34,777 bases of DNA from an uncultured Clostridia bacterium (lineage in GTDB: Bacteria; Bacillota; Clostridia; Lachnospirales; CAG-274). The notes under the pieces were generated by a model. That model made no database searches. It was not told where the DNA came from and worked only from the letters and a program-made list of their open reading frames with translations. The position numbers were made by a program, and so were the translations under genes. Below are positions 17,177-24,843 of this stretch, piece by piece. The DNA lies in contig CANRHR010000016.1 in NCBI GenBank assembly GCA_947630475.1, positions 1 through 34,777 on the forward strand, given 5' to 3'. The number at the start of each line of letters is the position of its first letter. Position 1 is the stretch's first letter.

Positions 17177-17960
17177 AAACTGCCTCCTGAGAAATTAATT
17201 TTTCAACATTTATAAGTCCCCATCCCTGCTTGTTGCGAGAATGTCCCAAATCAGTGCACGACTTTTTAAGCATCAACTTTATATCATTTGGCTTCAAATT
17301 TTTGTGCTTTTCCAAAAGAAGAGCAATAGCCCCTGTTACAATAGGTGTTGACATAGAAGTTCCGCTAAGCCCTATATAGCTGCTTTTTTCGGAAGCGGAA
17401 TTTATTTTTTTATTTTCATCATATGGCGTTGGCGTCAGGCATGATACAATATTTGAGCCGGGCGCAACAATATCCGGCTTTATTATACATTCATAAGTAG
17501 GCCCTCTGCCCGAAAAATTAATCAAATTATCCCCCCAAAGAGTAAATGCCTCCGAATCGTCGTCGGAAGTACCTACGGTTATTGCCTTGCGACTTATTCC
17601 GGGTGAGGTTATCGATTTTGACGAAGGCCCATTGTTTCCGGCTGCTATTGTTACGGCTATTCCGCAGTCCCAAGCCTTTTCCACCGCCTTAACCATAGGA
17701 TCGTTGGAGGATGTATTATCTGTTCCTATGGAAAGATTGGCTGCCCTTATATTGTATTTTTCTCTATTGTCAATCATCCATTGTATCCCTGTTAAAACAT
17801 CAATCAAACTCCCTTTTCCCTCTTTATTCAGTATTTTTAAAATCACCATGTTTGCCTGCGGAGCTATACCCTTATATTTTCCTGCGGAATTTACTCCGTT
17901 TCCTGCCGCTATGCCCGCTACGTGGGTTGGGTATAAAAAAATACAGCACAATATAGTCAT
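17163..17960 (-). pseudogene. Subtilisin-like serine protease, 5'-truncated
   Basis: The 265-codon frame is clearly an S8 peptidase core. It has the oxyanion Asn in AAGNNGP (N109), the catalytic Ser in LSGTSMSTP (S202), and typical strands such as VAPGSNIVSC. However it begins inside the catalytic-His motif: the family sequence HGTHVAG appears as YPTHVAG, so the active-site His is replaced by Tyr and the Asp-containing N-terminus, along with any signal and propeptide, is missing. The first 10 or so codons (MTILCCIFLY) do not look like protease. This marks a deletion or insertion breakpoint near 17930. No good ribosome site precedes the ATG. Product activity is not expected. The intact ancestor probably had more than 400 residues. 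Confidence 0.8.
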
Positions 17961-18005
17961 TATAATAAAAATATTTAAATAAAATAACTAAAAAGGGGTG
18001 AGTTT

Positions 18006-18116
18006 ATGAAAAAAAAACAATTGATTTTTATCGATGAATTTAAATCTGTCAGTGAAGAAGAACGTGAACATAATTTTAAAAAAATATATGAAAAAATAAA
18101 TTCTCAAATCGGTTAA
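18006..18116 (+). CDS. Micro-ORF of 36 codons next to the truncated protease
   Basis: ATG at 18006 follows a strong GGGGTGA site (17996-18002) and opens 36 codons: basic start MKKKQLIFIDEF, then a charged helix (SEEEREHNFKKIYEKI). I do not recognise it. Its shape resembles the small ORFs that precede site-specific recombinase genes in Clostridia mobile elements, which would fit a rearrangement at this junction, but no recombinase is present. The good ribosome site and amphipathic helix argue for a real gene. Confidence 0.5.
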   Translation: MKKKQLIFIDEFKSVSEEEREHNFKKIYEKINSQIG

Positions 18117-18210
18117 ATTTATAAAATCTATGTTTTGCAAACAGCTTAAAATAAAAGATTCATTAATTGTATAAATGTCGAATTTGCTTATAAAGAAAAT
18201 TATTATTATA

Positions 18211-18239
18211 TTGACATTAGTTATAAAATATGTTAAATT
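18211..18239 (+). promoter_or_regulatory. Promoter of the cold-shock gene
   Basis: TTGACA (18211-18216) is followed after 17 bases by TAAATT (18234-18239), a perfect -35 with a fair -10. It leaves a leader of about 40 bases, shorter than the long cold-responsive leader of enterobacterial cspA. Confidence 0.6.
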
Positions 18240-18286
18240 ATCATTGTAACATTTATTTTTTTTATATGTTTAGGAGGATTTTTTTC

Positions 18287-18487
18287 ATGAAAAACGGTAC
18301 AGTAAAATGGTTTAATGCAGAAAAGGGTTTTGGCTTTATATCTGTTGAGGGCGAAGATGATGTATTTGTACATTACTCAGCTATCAAGGCAGAGGGTTAC
18401 AAAACACTTGAAGAGGGTCAGGCTGTTGAATTTGAAGTAGTTCAAGGCGCAAAAGGTCCTCAGGCTGCAAATGTTGTTCGTTTATAA
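18287..18487 (+). CDS. Cold-shock domain protein
   Basis: A 66-residue single-domain RNA/DNA-binding protein that melts mRNA structure. Both nucleic-acid motifs are intact: [12 protein letters not shown] (RNP1, 7-18) and DVFVHYSAI (RNP2, 25-33). It ends in [20 protein letters not shown] lies 9 bases ahead of ATG 18287; the open frame extends upstream through the leader to 18230 but without a site. It has its own promoter and a strong terminator, so it is a monocistronic gene. Confidence 0.96.
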   Translation: MKNGTVKWFNAEKGFGFISVEGEDDVFVHYSAIKAEGYKTLEEGQAVEFEVVQGAKGPQAANVVRL

Positions 18488-18548
18488 TCTATCGAGTTTA
18501 TAATTTAATGCGGAGCATTTTTTATATATAAAATAGTTATACGGCACC

Positions 18549-18586
18549 AAAAAACTCCCAAATCTTTTAAGATTTGGGAGTTTTTT
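18549..18586. terminator. Bidirectional terminator between the cold-shock gene and the HD gene
   Basis: An 18-base arm (AAAAAACTCCCAAATCTT) and its exact complement are separated by two bases, giving a long GC-centred stem with T runs on both strands. It serves the converging genes on either side. The last codons and stop of the HD gene lie inside the stem. Confidence 0.9.
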
Positions 18587-19142
18587 CGTAAGATACAGGC
18601 AATGTCGCTGCTTTTCTAAAAAACATATGCTTAAAAGAACGGCAGCCTCGTTTTATGCAGTTGTAATATTGATTGACTATCTCAATACAGGCACAATATT
18701 TATCACTTAATGTAACTATATAAGATTCTTTATATCGTGGAAAGCTTAATGTAAGCGGCCACATATGCTTAACTATGGCATCTCTTTCGATATTATTTAG
18801 TTCTGCTATTTTTTCAGCGTTTTCCAAAGCATTTTTGGGGTGATAAAAGGCATGAAGCTGAGGCGTTTTTTCAACTCTCCAATCATACCAAAACAAATCG
18901 TGAAGCATCCCCGCTCTGGCGGCTGAGCGATAATCAAAATTAAAAGCTCTTGCCATTAAATAGCTGTAATATGCCACATTTAAGCAATGCTGAAGTCTGC
19001 TTGTATTACAGTGCTGAAAATATTCGTCAAGGCGCTTAACTTCATCAAGCTCCAACAAATCTTCAATACAATCCATAAATTCAACTGCATAAAGATTTTC
19101 TTCTGCATCAAACCTGACGCTTGAACCTATAACATTTTTCAT
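18567..19142 (-). CDS. HD-domain hydrolase-like protein
   Basis: A 191-residue member of the HD metal-dependent phosphohydrolase superfamily. The metal ligands are visible in order: H52 (RLQHCLNVAYYSYLMA), H81-D82 (GMLHDLFWYDW), H126 (IVKHMWPL) and D147 (LSDKYC). Related proteins hydrolyse nucleotides or phosphoesters, and the substrate here is unknown. No strong ribosome site is visible; GGGGGT lies about 11 bases ahead of the ATG. The coding sequence ends within the shared terminator stem, so EKTPKS and the stop are encoded by hairpin DNA. Confidence 0.85.
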   Translation of the reverse strand: MKNVIGSSVRFDAEENLYAVEFMDCIEDLLELDEVKRLDEYFQHCNTSRLQHCLNVAYYSYLMARAFNFDYRSAARAGMLHDLFWYDWRVEKTPQLHAFYHPKNALENAEKIAELNNIERDAIVKHMWPLTLSFPRYKESYIVTLSDKYCACIEIVNQYYNCIKRGCRSFKHMFFRKAATLPVSYEKTPKS

Positions 19143-19201
19143 TAACTTAAAGACCCCCGTCTGTTTTTTTATTACAATTATAGTATATCACAATAATTTA
19201 T

Positions 19202-19228
19202 AAAAATCATTAAAAATTAATGATTTTT
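19202..19228 (-). terminator. AT-rich hairpin after the isomerase-like gene
   Basis: On the minus strand an 11-bp stem (19218-19228 with 19202-19212, 5-base loop) ends in five T. It lies 68 bases past the stop of the gene ending at 19296. The stem is A/T only apart from one pair, so it may be weak. Confidence 0.4.
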
Positions 19229-19295
19229 TTAAGGGGTTTTTAAATCTGTGTTTTACCTATAAAAAATCAAAGCTGCTTGTTAACGTATAAAACCT

Positions 19296-20141
19296 TTAAA
19301 GCTCGATTGAGTCATATATTTTTTGAAGATACTCACAATCATTTTTATATCTCGATTCATTAGAATTTTCGATAAGCATAGTAATATGAGGCTTTTTAGC
19401 TTTAACATGACGGAAAAGATGCTCATAGTTAAAAAGCCCCTCCCCTACCTGCTCATATTTAAGCTCATTATTTTCAATTTTAAAATCTTTGATATGGAGA
19501 ACTGAAATTTTATCTCCATAATATTCAAAAGCCCTGTCAATAATCTTTTCCTGCTCGGTATAGTTGTTCATATCCAAAAGATTAACCGCATCAAGTATAA
19601 CCTCAACATTAGGAGAATTTATATCTCTTAAAAATCTCTGCATCATCTCAGGAGAATAAAGAGTATGTGTGGCTACACCCTCCACTCCTACAATAACGCC
19701 AAGCTTTTCGGCGGCATCAACGATTTCTCTCATGCTTTTTAAAAGCAGCCTGTAAGCTCCTTCCGTATAAGTATAAGGAACAATCTTAAGACCTGGGTCA
19801 TATCTTCCTGTTTCGGTGCCAACCATATCGGCGCCAATCATTCTTGCATATTTGAGATGCTCAATAAATGTTGCCACTGCCTCCTGCCTTTTTGCTTCAA
19901 TAGGGTTGGTAGGATTGATATAACAACCCAAAACCGCCACATGAATATCATTTTTATCAAGGTTGTTTTTAATAAAAAAACCAAGCCCCGGGTTGTAATT
20001 TCCAAGAGAAAAATCAATATCCGTAATTGATTTTTTAAACGCAAGCTGAACAAAATTTATGTTATTTTCTTTTACCTTTTCAAGGAATTGTGAAAAGTTT
20101 TGCTTTCCTCCCAAATCATGACCTCTCATTCCAAAGCTCAT
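19296..20141 (-). CDS. Sugar phosphate isomerase/epimerase-like TIM-barrel protein
   Basis: A 281-residue member of the xylose-isomerase-like / AP endonuclease family 2 barrel. Family strands and metal-ligand regions are visible: NFVQLAFKK, AVLGCYINP, YARMIGADMVGTETG, GVIVGVEGVATHTLYSP with a Glu ligand, VEVILDAVNLLDM with an Asp, SVLHIKDFKI with His and Asp, and HITMLIENSNES with a Glu. Members act on sugars or inositols, and the substrate cannot be told because no sugar operon surrounds it. A GAGAGGTG ribosome site precedes the ATG. It appears to be a single-gene unit. Confidence 0.85.
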   Translation of the reverse strand: MSFGMRGHDLGGKQNFSQFLEKVKENNINFVQLAFKKSITDIDFSLGNYNPGLGFFIKNNLDKNDIHVAVLGCYINPTNPIEAKRQEAVATFIEHLKYARMIGADMVGTETGRYDPGLKIVPYTYTEGAYRLLLKSMREIVDAAEKLGVIVGVEGVATHTLYSPEMMQRFLRDINSPNVEVILDAVNLLDMNNYTEQEKIIDRAFEYYGDKISVLHIKDFKIENNELKYEQVGEGLFNYEHLFRHVKAKKPHITMLIENSNESRYKNDCEYLQKIYDSIEL

Positions 20142-20174
20142 TTTTATGCACCTCTCTTTTTTGTTTAGCCGACC

Positions 20175-20234
20175 GACAAATCCCCTGCCTGTTAAGGGTA
20201 TGGATTAAAGTCGCCGAGCAGTTTATTGGTTAAA
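20175..20234. repeat. Small hairpin repeat, copy with conserved TTGGTTAAA end
   Basis: It begins CCGACAAATCCCCTGCC and ends GAGCAGTTTATTGGTTAAA, sharing both ends with the copies near 23735, 29584 and 33377. The ends are partly inverted complements of each other. It lies in the spacer between divergent genes. Confidence 0.4.
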
Positions 20235-20324
20235 GTTTTTATTTATTTTAACATAAAATACCTTTAATTTCCATATCTAATTTTAATTAATCAAAGGCTA
20301 AAGCTTTGTTTGCTGATAAAAAAA

Positions 20325-20353
20325 TTGCGTACAGCCTATATATAGTGTATAAT
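20325..20353 (+). promoter_or_regulatory. Promoter of the flippase gene
   Basis: TTGCGT (20325-20330) and TATAAT (20348-20353) are 17 bases apart, about 30 bases before the gene. Confidence 0.6.
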
Positions 20354-20384
20354 TATATAAAAATATAAAATAACGGAGGATCAA

Positions 20385-21785
20385 ATGGAAAGTAAACAGG
20401 TTATAAAAAAAACAGGGCTATATTTTATAGGTAATTTATCTTCTAAAATTTTAGCTTTCTTATTGGTTCCCATATATGCTTTTTATATAAAAAAGGAAGA
20501 GCTTGGATATTTCGATTATACTCAAACTATTATGAATGTAGCTGTTCCAATTGTATTTTGTGCAATTTGGGAAGCAATTTTAAAATATATTCTTCAAGAA
20601 GATTCCGAAAACGAAAAAAATAAAGTTTTGGCAACTTCATGCATTTTTTCGATATTTATGTCCATTGTTTTAATAATAGGCACATATATATACAATGGTC
20701 TGTTAAATAAAAAAATATCCTCTCTTAATTATATTGTTTTTATGATAATATCATATGCCCTTATGTTTATATGGCAGTATTATTCCAGAGCATTGGGAGA
20801 AAACAAAATCTATGTCTTAACAGGCATTATAGGCACATTAATTAATTTTACGCTCAATATAATTTTAATATGCGGCTTTAATAAAGGATTGAATGCATTA
20901 TTCATATCCTACATAGCCGGAAATCTGTCAATTATAATTATTTTAGAATCAAGGCTTAAAATACTTAAAAAGCTTGATTTAAAGTATATAGATATCAATA
21001 CACTAAAAAAAATGCTTGTTTTTTCTCTGCCTTTAGTATTAAACCTGACATCAACATGGCTTATAACAGGCTTTGGGCGATTTATCATAACCGAAAAACT
21101 CGGTGATGCGGAAAACGGATTATATGCATTTGCAAATAAATTTGCGCTTGTTATAAGTATGCTTGGTTCTGTTATAAATATGGCAATAATCGAAGAAGCT
21201 CTGATTTCGGCAAAAAAAGAAGGCATAGGACAAAGCTTTATAAAAACGATTGAAAATTTATTCAAAATTTTCCAATCTATTATGCTTCCTGCCGTTCCTG
21301 CAATAACAATATTTTATTATATGATAAAAACTACAGAATATTACAGCTCTATTTCGTATTTTCCGGGGCTTCTTCTTTATTCTCTTATTATGATTATGAC
21401 AACAAGCTTCGGAACGGTTTTTCAGGTTATAAACAAAACAAAATATCAGTTTATAACAACTGCTCTCGGCTCTGTCGTTACGGTTTTAACAGCCGTTTTA
21501 TTTATCGAAAAAAGCGGCCTTTATGCTGTAATATATGCTCAGCTTTTGGGCTCTGCGGTTATGCTTATATCAAGATATATTTTTGTTAATAAATATGTAA
21601 GCTTTAAAATTAACTGGATACCAATTTTGGCTATGCTCTGTATTTATATACTGCTTAATATAATTTGTCTTAATCTTCCGATTTGGATTTGCATAATAGC
21701 TTTAATCCTTTCAAGTATTTTTATAATAATATTAAATAAATCATTTATTATATATGCTGTAAATTTTGTTAAACGAAAGCTTTAA
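20385..21785 (+). CDS. Polysaccharide flippase-like membrane protein (Wzx/MurJ-type MOP superfamily)
   Basis: A 466-residue protein with about 12 to 14 hydrophobic segments spread evenly, starting KKTGLYFIGNLSSKILAFLLVP, the usual N-terminus of oligosaccharide flippases. Such proteins move lipid-linked sugars across the membrane for capsule, teichoic or exopolysaccharide assembly. No glycosyltransferase or sugar-nucleotide gene lies nearby, so this is an orphan and its substrate is unknown. GGAGG is 7 bases ahead of the ATG, and it has its own promoter. The convergent PEGA gene follows after a repeat and terminator. Confidence 0.88.
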   Translation: MESKQVIKKTGLYFIGNLSSKILAFLLVPIYAFYIKKEELGYFDYTQTIMNVAVPIVFCAIWEAILKYILQEDSENEKNKVLATSCIFSIFMSIVLIIGTYIYNGLLNKKISSLNYIVFMIISYALMFIWQYYSRALGENKIYVLTGIIGTLINFTLNIILICGFNKGLNALFISYIAGNLSIIIILESRLKILKKLDLKYIDINTLKKMLVFSLPLVLNLTSTWLITGFGRFIITEKLGDAENGLYAFANKFALVISMLGSVINMAIIEEALISAKKEGIGQSFIKTIENLFKIFQSIMLPAVPAITIFYYMIKTTEYYSSISYFPGLLLYSLIMIMTTSFGTVFQVINKTKYQFITTALGSVVTVLTAVLFIEKSGLYAVIYAQLLGSAVMLISRYIFVNKYVSFKINWIPILAMLCIYILLNIICLNLPIWICIIALILSSIFIIILNKSFIIYAVNFVKRKL

Positions 21786-21836
21786 TATAAAAAACCTACT
21801 TTGAACAAGTAACTTAAAGCGTCGCAGACTTATAAT

Positions 21837-21890
21837 CCGCAGGCGGAATTCATTTCCGCCGAGGAAAACAGCGAGTTTCAAGGGATTTTT
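21837..21890 (+). repeat. 54-bp intergenic repeat, copy 2
   Basis: Matches copy 1 (16623-16676, opposite strand) at 50 of 54 positions, including the GGCGGAA-n5-TTCCGCC hairpin. It again lies between two converging genes. A separate hairpin, CGCAAAAGT with ACTTTTGCG, follows at 21931-21957. Confidence 0.75.
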
Positions 21891-21963
21891 AATCCCTATG
21901 GAATGAGCTGTTTATACATCTGTTTTCTCTCGCAAAAGTTTCACAAAGACTTTTGCGACAATT

Positions 21964-21988
21964 AAAAAGACCCCTCAGGGGTCTTTTT
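21964..21988. terminator. Bidirectional terminator between the flippase and PEGA genes
   Basis: AAAAAGACCCCT and AGGGGTCTTTTT are perfect inverted arms around one base, with T runs on both strands. It is 18 bases past the stop of the PEGA gene and 179 bases past the flippase stop. Confidence 0.85.
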
Positions 21989-22005
21989 AATTTATATTTT
22001 AAATT

Positions 22006-23505
22006 TTAAGAATCCGTAGTTTCTTCACTTGATGAAGCTTCGTTATTATTTGATTCTTCATTACTGCTTTGCGAAGCTTTTTTAGTCAGCGTAATATTAA
22101 ATATATTCTCTTTATCTGTAATATCAACGCCACTGTAAACAGACTCATTATAGCCGTCTTTATTTACCGTTATATTATGCTTGCCCTGCGTAATCTGCAA
22201 GCTTACAGGGGTATAGCCAACCTTTGCGTTATCAATATAAACCTCTGCCCCATCGGGGTTTGTATTTACAGTGATCTTGCTCATTTTTACCTCCTTTTGA
22301 AGCTCAGCGTTTACGGTTTTTTGATCACTGTTTAAAATAAGCTGTGTTTCAAAACTTGTGTAGCCCTCTTTTTCAAGCTTGATACTGTATGCGCCATATT
22401 CCAAAACAAGCGGCTCTCTTGACAGCTCGGGCATATCGTTAATTGTAAGAAGATAATCCGAAACATTAGCTTTTATAAGAAGTACTCCTGTTTTTATATG
22501 AACTTCCGATAAATCAAGGTTAACTGTTTCATCAGCTGATGTTATAATTTCTTTTGTAAACGGCTCACAATTGGAGCCTTTTACAATTATTTTATGGCTG
22601 CCTTCCTTAACTTTTACGCTGCCTACTTCGCTTAATGCCTTATAAATGTTATTGTCAACCTCAAATGTTCCGTCTTTAATTTTATCTTTATTGCTGATTT
22701 GGATTATACTGTGTCCTTTTTCAATACTTATAGAATAAACCGTATTGTTATAACCTTTCATAGTAATAGTATCAAGCTCGTCAATTTTTGATATATCGCT
22801 TTGCGTACCCTTAAATGTAACATTTAAAAGCTCCGAATATGAATAAGATTTGTCGCCTGCCTCTATTAAGCTGTTTTCGGAATCAATTTTGACACCTGTT
22901 ACATCTTCTTCGGTCCAAGCGGCTGCATTAAGCTTAAGATAAGTAATTTCTTTATCTTTGTTGTATACAAAATCCGCTATATCTCCAATTTTAAATTCCT
23001 GAAGGCTTATGCTGTTGTCATATTTGTCTTTCAGCTCAGTTTTTCCCGTCACTTCCAAAACATAAGCAAAGCCATCATCGAGAGATGACAATGTAAGCGT
23101 TTTTTTAACGGCGTCAATTTCCTTTATTACCCCAAGATTTTTATCATTTTCATCATCTTCTTCAGTTTTAATTTCTGAAGAATTATTTTTATTTGGCTTT
23201 AGGGCTGCCAATTCTTCTGTATTATTCACGCTTGATGAAGAAGAACCATGATTTGGAGAAAAGGAATTATAAACCACGGCAAAGGCAACAACGCTTATTA
23301 TTATACCGCTTATTATCGTTGCCGTCATAAAAATTTTATATTGTGATTTTTGGTTTATCTTTTTTGTTTTTTTCGGCAAAACCTTTTTACTTTCTGTTTT
23401 TTTTAAATGCTGTGTTTCCTGTAAGCTTTGAGAGCTTGGCTCATATATCACACCATCGTAATCAGCGTCTGTCAACGGAATATCATCATCGTCATATCTG
23501 TTCAT
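22006..23505 (-). CDS. Membrane-anchored PEGA-domain protein
   Basis: A 499-residue surface protein. Residues 1-57 are cytoplasmic, acidic then lysine-rich; one membrane segment spans about 58-80; residues 85-125 are a Ser/Asn/Glu-rich linker. The outside part holds beta-rich repeats and, at about 408-475, a clear PEGA domain (ITVNTNPDGAEVYIDNAKVG, TPVSLQITQGKHNITV). A second, weaker PEGA-like copy precedes it around 340-400. PEGA domains sit in cell-envelope proteins and are thought to bind wall or protein partners. The C-terminus is Ser/Glu-rich and low in complexity. A GAGAGGA ribosome site precedes the ATG. No partner gene is adjacent, and the function is unknown. Confidence 0.85.
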   Translation of the reverse strand: MNRYDDDDIPLTDADYDGVIYEPSSQSLQETQHLKKTESKKVLPKKTKKINQKSQYKIFMTATIISGIIISVVAFAVVYNSFSPNHGSSSSSVNNTEELAALKPNKNNSSEIKTEEDDENDKNLGVIKEIDAVKKTLTLSSLDDGFAYVLEVTGKTELKDKYDNSISLQEFKIGDIADFVYNKDKEITYLKLNAAAWTEEDVTGVKIDSENSLIEAGDKSYSYSELLNVTFKGTQSDISKIDELDTITMKGYNNTVYSISIEKGHSIIQISNKDKIKDGTFEVDNNIYKALSEVGSVKVKEGSHKIIVKGSNCEPFTKEIITSADETVNLDLSEVHIKTGVLLIKANVSDYLLTINDMPELSREPLVLEYGAYSIKLEKEGYTSFETQLILNSDQKTVNAELQKEVKMSKITVNTNPDGAEVYIDNAKVGYTPVSLQITQGKHNITVNKDGYNESVYSGVDITDKENIFNITLTKKASQSSNEESNNNEASSSEETTDS

Positions 23506-23591
23506 TTAATCATTCCTCTCATTATTACAGATCGAAAAGCAATTATTGATTTGCTTTTACCGGCTTACGACATAATACTATGATGTCTGCA

Positions 23592-23619
23592 AGTATACAA
23601 TCCTTTGCTTATAGGTAAA
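23592..23619 (-). promoter_or_regulatory. Possible promoter of the PEGA gene with a Spo0A-box-like site
   Basis: On the minus strand TTTACC (23614-23619) and TATACT (23592-23597) are 16 bases apart. A TGTCGAA heptamer (plus strand 23623-23629) directly abuts the -35 side, matching the 0A-box consensus of Spo0A. The heptamer is short, so a chance match is possible. Confidence 0.4.
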
Positions 23620-23734
23620 ATATGTCGAATTTATTGATATGTGAATAAATATATTTTATAATCAAAACCTAAAAAGTGCAAGAGTTTTATTAATTTGTAT
23701 TATTTTTTAATTAAGCTGCGTACTTATAATAAAC

Positions 23735-23783
23735 AGTAAGTATCCACCGCCTAAGGAGGCGGTGACTTACTTGTTGGTTAAAA
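23735..23783. repeat. Small hairpin repeat with nested inverted arms
   Basis: AGTAAGT (23735-23741) pairs with ACTTACT (23765-23771), and inside it CACCGCC pairs with GGCGGTG. The end ACTTGTTGGTTAAA is shared with the copies near 20216, 29625 and 33377. The core matches the hairpin at 16593-16611. Confidence 0.5.
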
Positions 23784-23865
23784 AAGACTTTATATAATCA
23801 GCTTAGCCGCACAAAACTGCAAATTACCTTTTATAAAGATTTTAAAATTTGCTAATATCATAATT

Positions 23866-24603
23866 TTATTTTTTTATGAACAATTGTGTCCAATATGTAG
23901 TCGTACCGCTTTTAGCATAACCTACTCCTATTTCTTCAAAATTAGCATTTAATATGTTTGCCCTGTGTCCCTCTGAGTTCATCCATGCGTTTACAACCGC
24001 CTGTGCTGTTTTTTGACCCTTGGCTATGTTTTCTCCCGCTGTTTTATAGCTTATCCCAAAGCTTTTAAGCATATTAAACGGGCTTCCGTATGTAGGTGAG
24101 GTATGGTTAAAATAATTCTTATTTTTCATATCTTCACTTTTCGCCTGAGCAACTCTGCTTACATCCGAATTTATTTTTAAAGGTTTTAATCCATACTGTG
24201 CCCTGTATTGATTGACAAGATCAACAACCTGCTGCTGCATAAGCTGACTTTGGCTGCTTTGATCAGCTTGATTATTCTGGCTTCCGCCTGATGGCGTTTG
24301 ATTTGTCGGCGACGCTGTGGTTTCGCCCGATTGAGCTTTATTTTCTTCGGATTTGTTATCTGACGAATTTTGACAGCACTGATTATTGCTCTGAAGATTT
24401 TTTGAAGAAGAGTCTTTATTACTGTTGATATATTTAAGCCACCCATTCTTTAAAAAATTATCCATATAAGAGCCGCTTTGGCTGCATACAATATCTCCCG
24501 CTTTGTTTGAGCATGATATTTTTACTGTTTTAACCTGCTGTGCCTGAACAGTTGAGGCAAGTAAAACTGTTATCATTCCCGCTGTTGCAATAAATCTTTT
24601 CAT
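23866..24603 (-). CDS. Secreted CAP-domain (SCP/PR1-like, YkwD-type) protein
   Basis: A 245-residue exported protein. Residues 1-21 are a signal peptide ending STVQAQ. Residues 25-60 contain four cysteines counting C76-C77 nearby. Residues 62-120 are a Gln/Ser/Asn-rich linker. The CAP domain (about 123-245) carries the family motifs VNQYRAQYGLKPLK, YFNHTSPTYGSPFNML, AGENIAKG, AWMNSEGHRANILN and IGVGYAKSG. Such YkwD-like proteins are common in spore formers, where some sit on spores, and their function is poorly known. AAGGAG lies 8 bases ahead of the ATG. A TGTCGAA heptamer at 24656-24662 lies in its upstream region. Confidence 0.92.
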   Translation of the reverse strand: MKRFIATAGMITVLLASTVQAQQVKTVKISCSNKAGDIVCSQSGSYMDNFLKNGWLKYINSNKDSSSKNLQSNNQCCQNSSDNKSEENKAQSGETTASPTNQTPSGGSQNNQADQSSQSQLMQQQVVDLVNQYRAQYGLKPLKINSDVSRVAQAKSEDMKNKNYFNHTSPTYGSPFNMLKSFGISYKTAGENIAKGQKTAQAVVNAWMNSEGHRANILNANFEEIGVGYAKSGTTTYWTQLFIKK

Positions 24604-24655
24604 AGCTTATTCTCCTTTTCGGTATATTTTATTTTCCCTATTATGAAGTTAACTA

Positions 24656-24662
24656 TGTCGAA
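24656..24662 (+). promoter_or_regulatory. Spo0A-box-like heptamer upstream of the CAP gene
   Basis: TGTCGAA matches the 0A-box core. It lies 53 bases before the CAP gene start. Two perfect inverted repeats follow upstream: CAATCGG-C-CCGATTG near 24678 and GCAGTTT-n7-AAACTGC near 24700. The short motif alone is weak evidence. Confidence 0.25.
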
Positions 24663-24843
24663 CTGATAAAATATTTTTCAATCGGCCCGATTGGGCATAA
24701 GCAGTTTTATCCCTAAACTGCAAAAGCAATTGATAAAATTATAAGTAATTTTGCATCGTATTGTTATGTCTAACATTATAATACAACAAACGAAACAAAA
24801 ATGAAACATATGAATTAATGGAATTTAAGACATTATATACATA

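Larger units (their letters stand above)
23506..23865. other. 360-base spacer between the CAP and PEGA genes
   Basis: It holds no gene that I can support. Its contents are the promoter region of the PEGA gene at its left end, the hairpin repeat at 23735-23783, and an AT-rich remainder that includes the 3' end of the CAP transcript. Confidence 0.5.
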
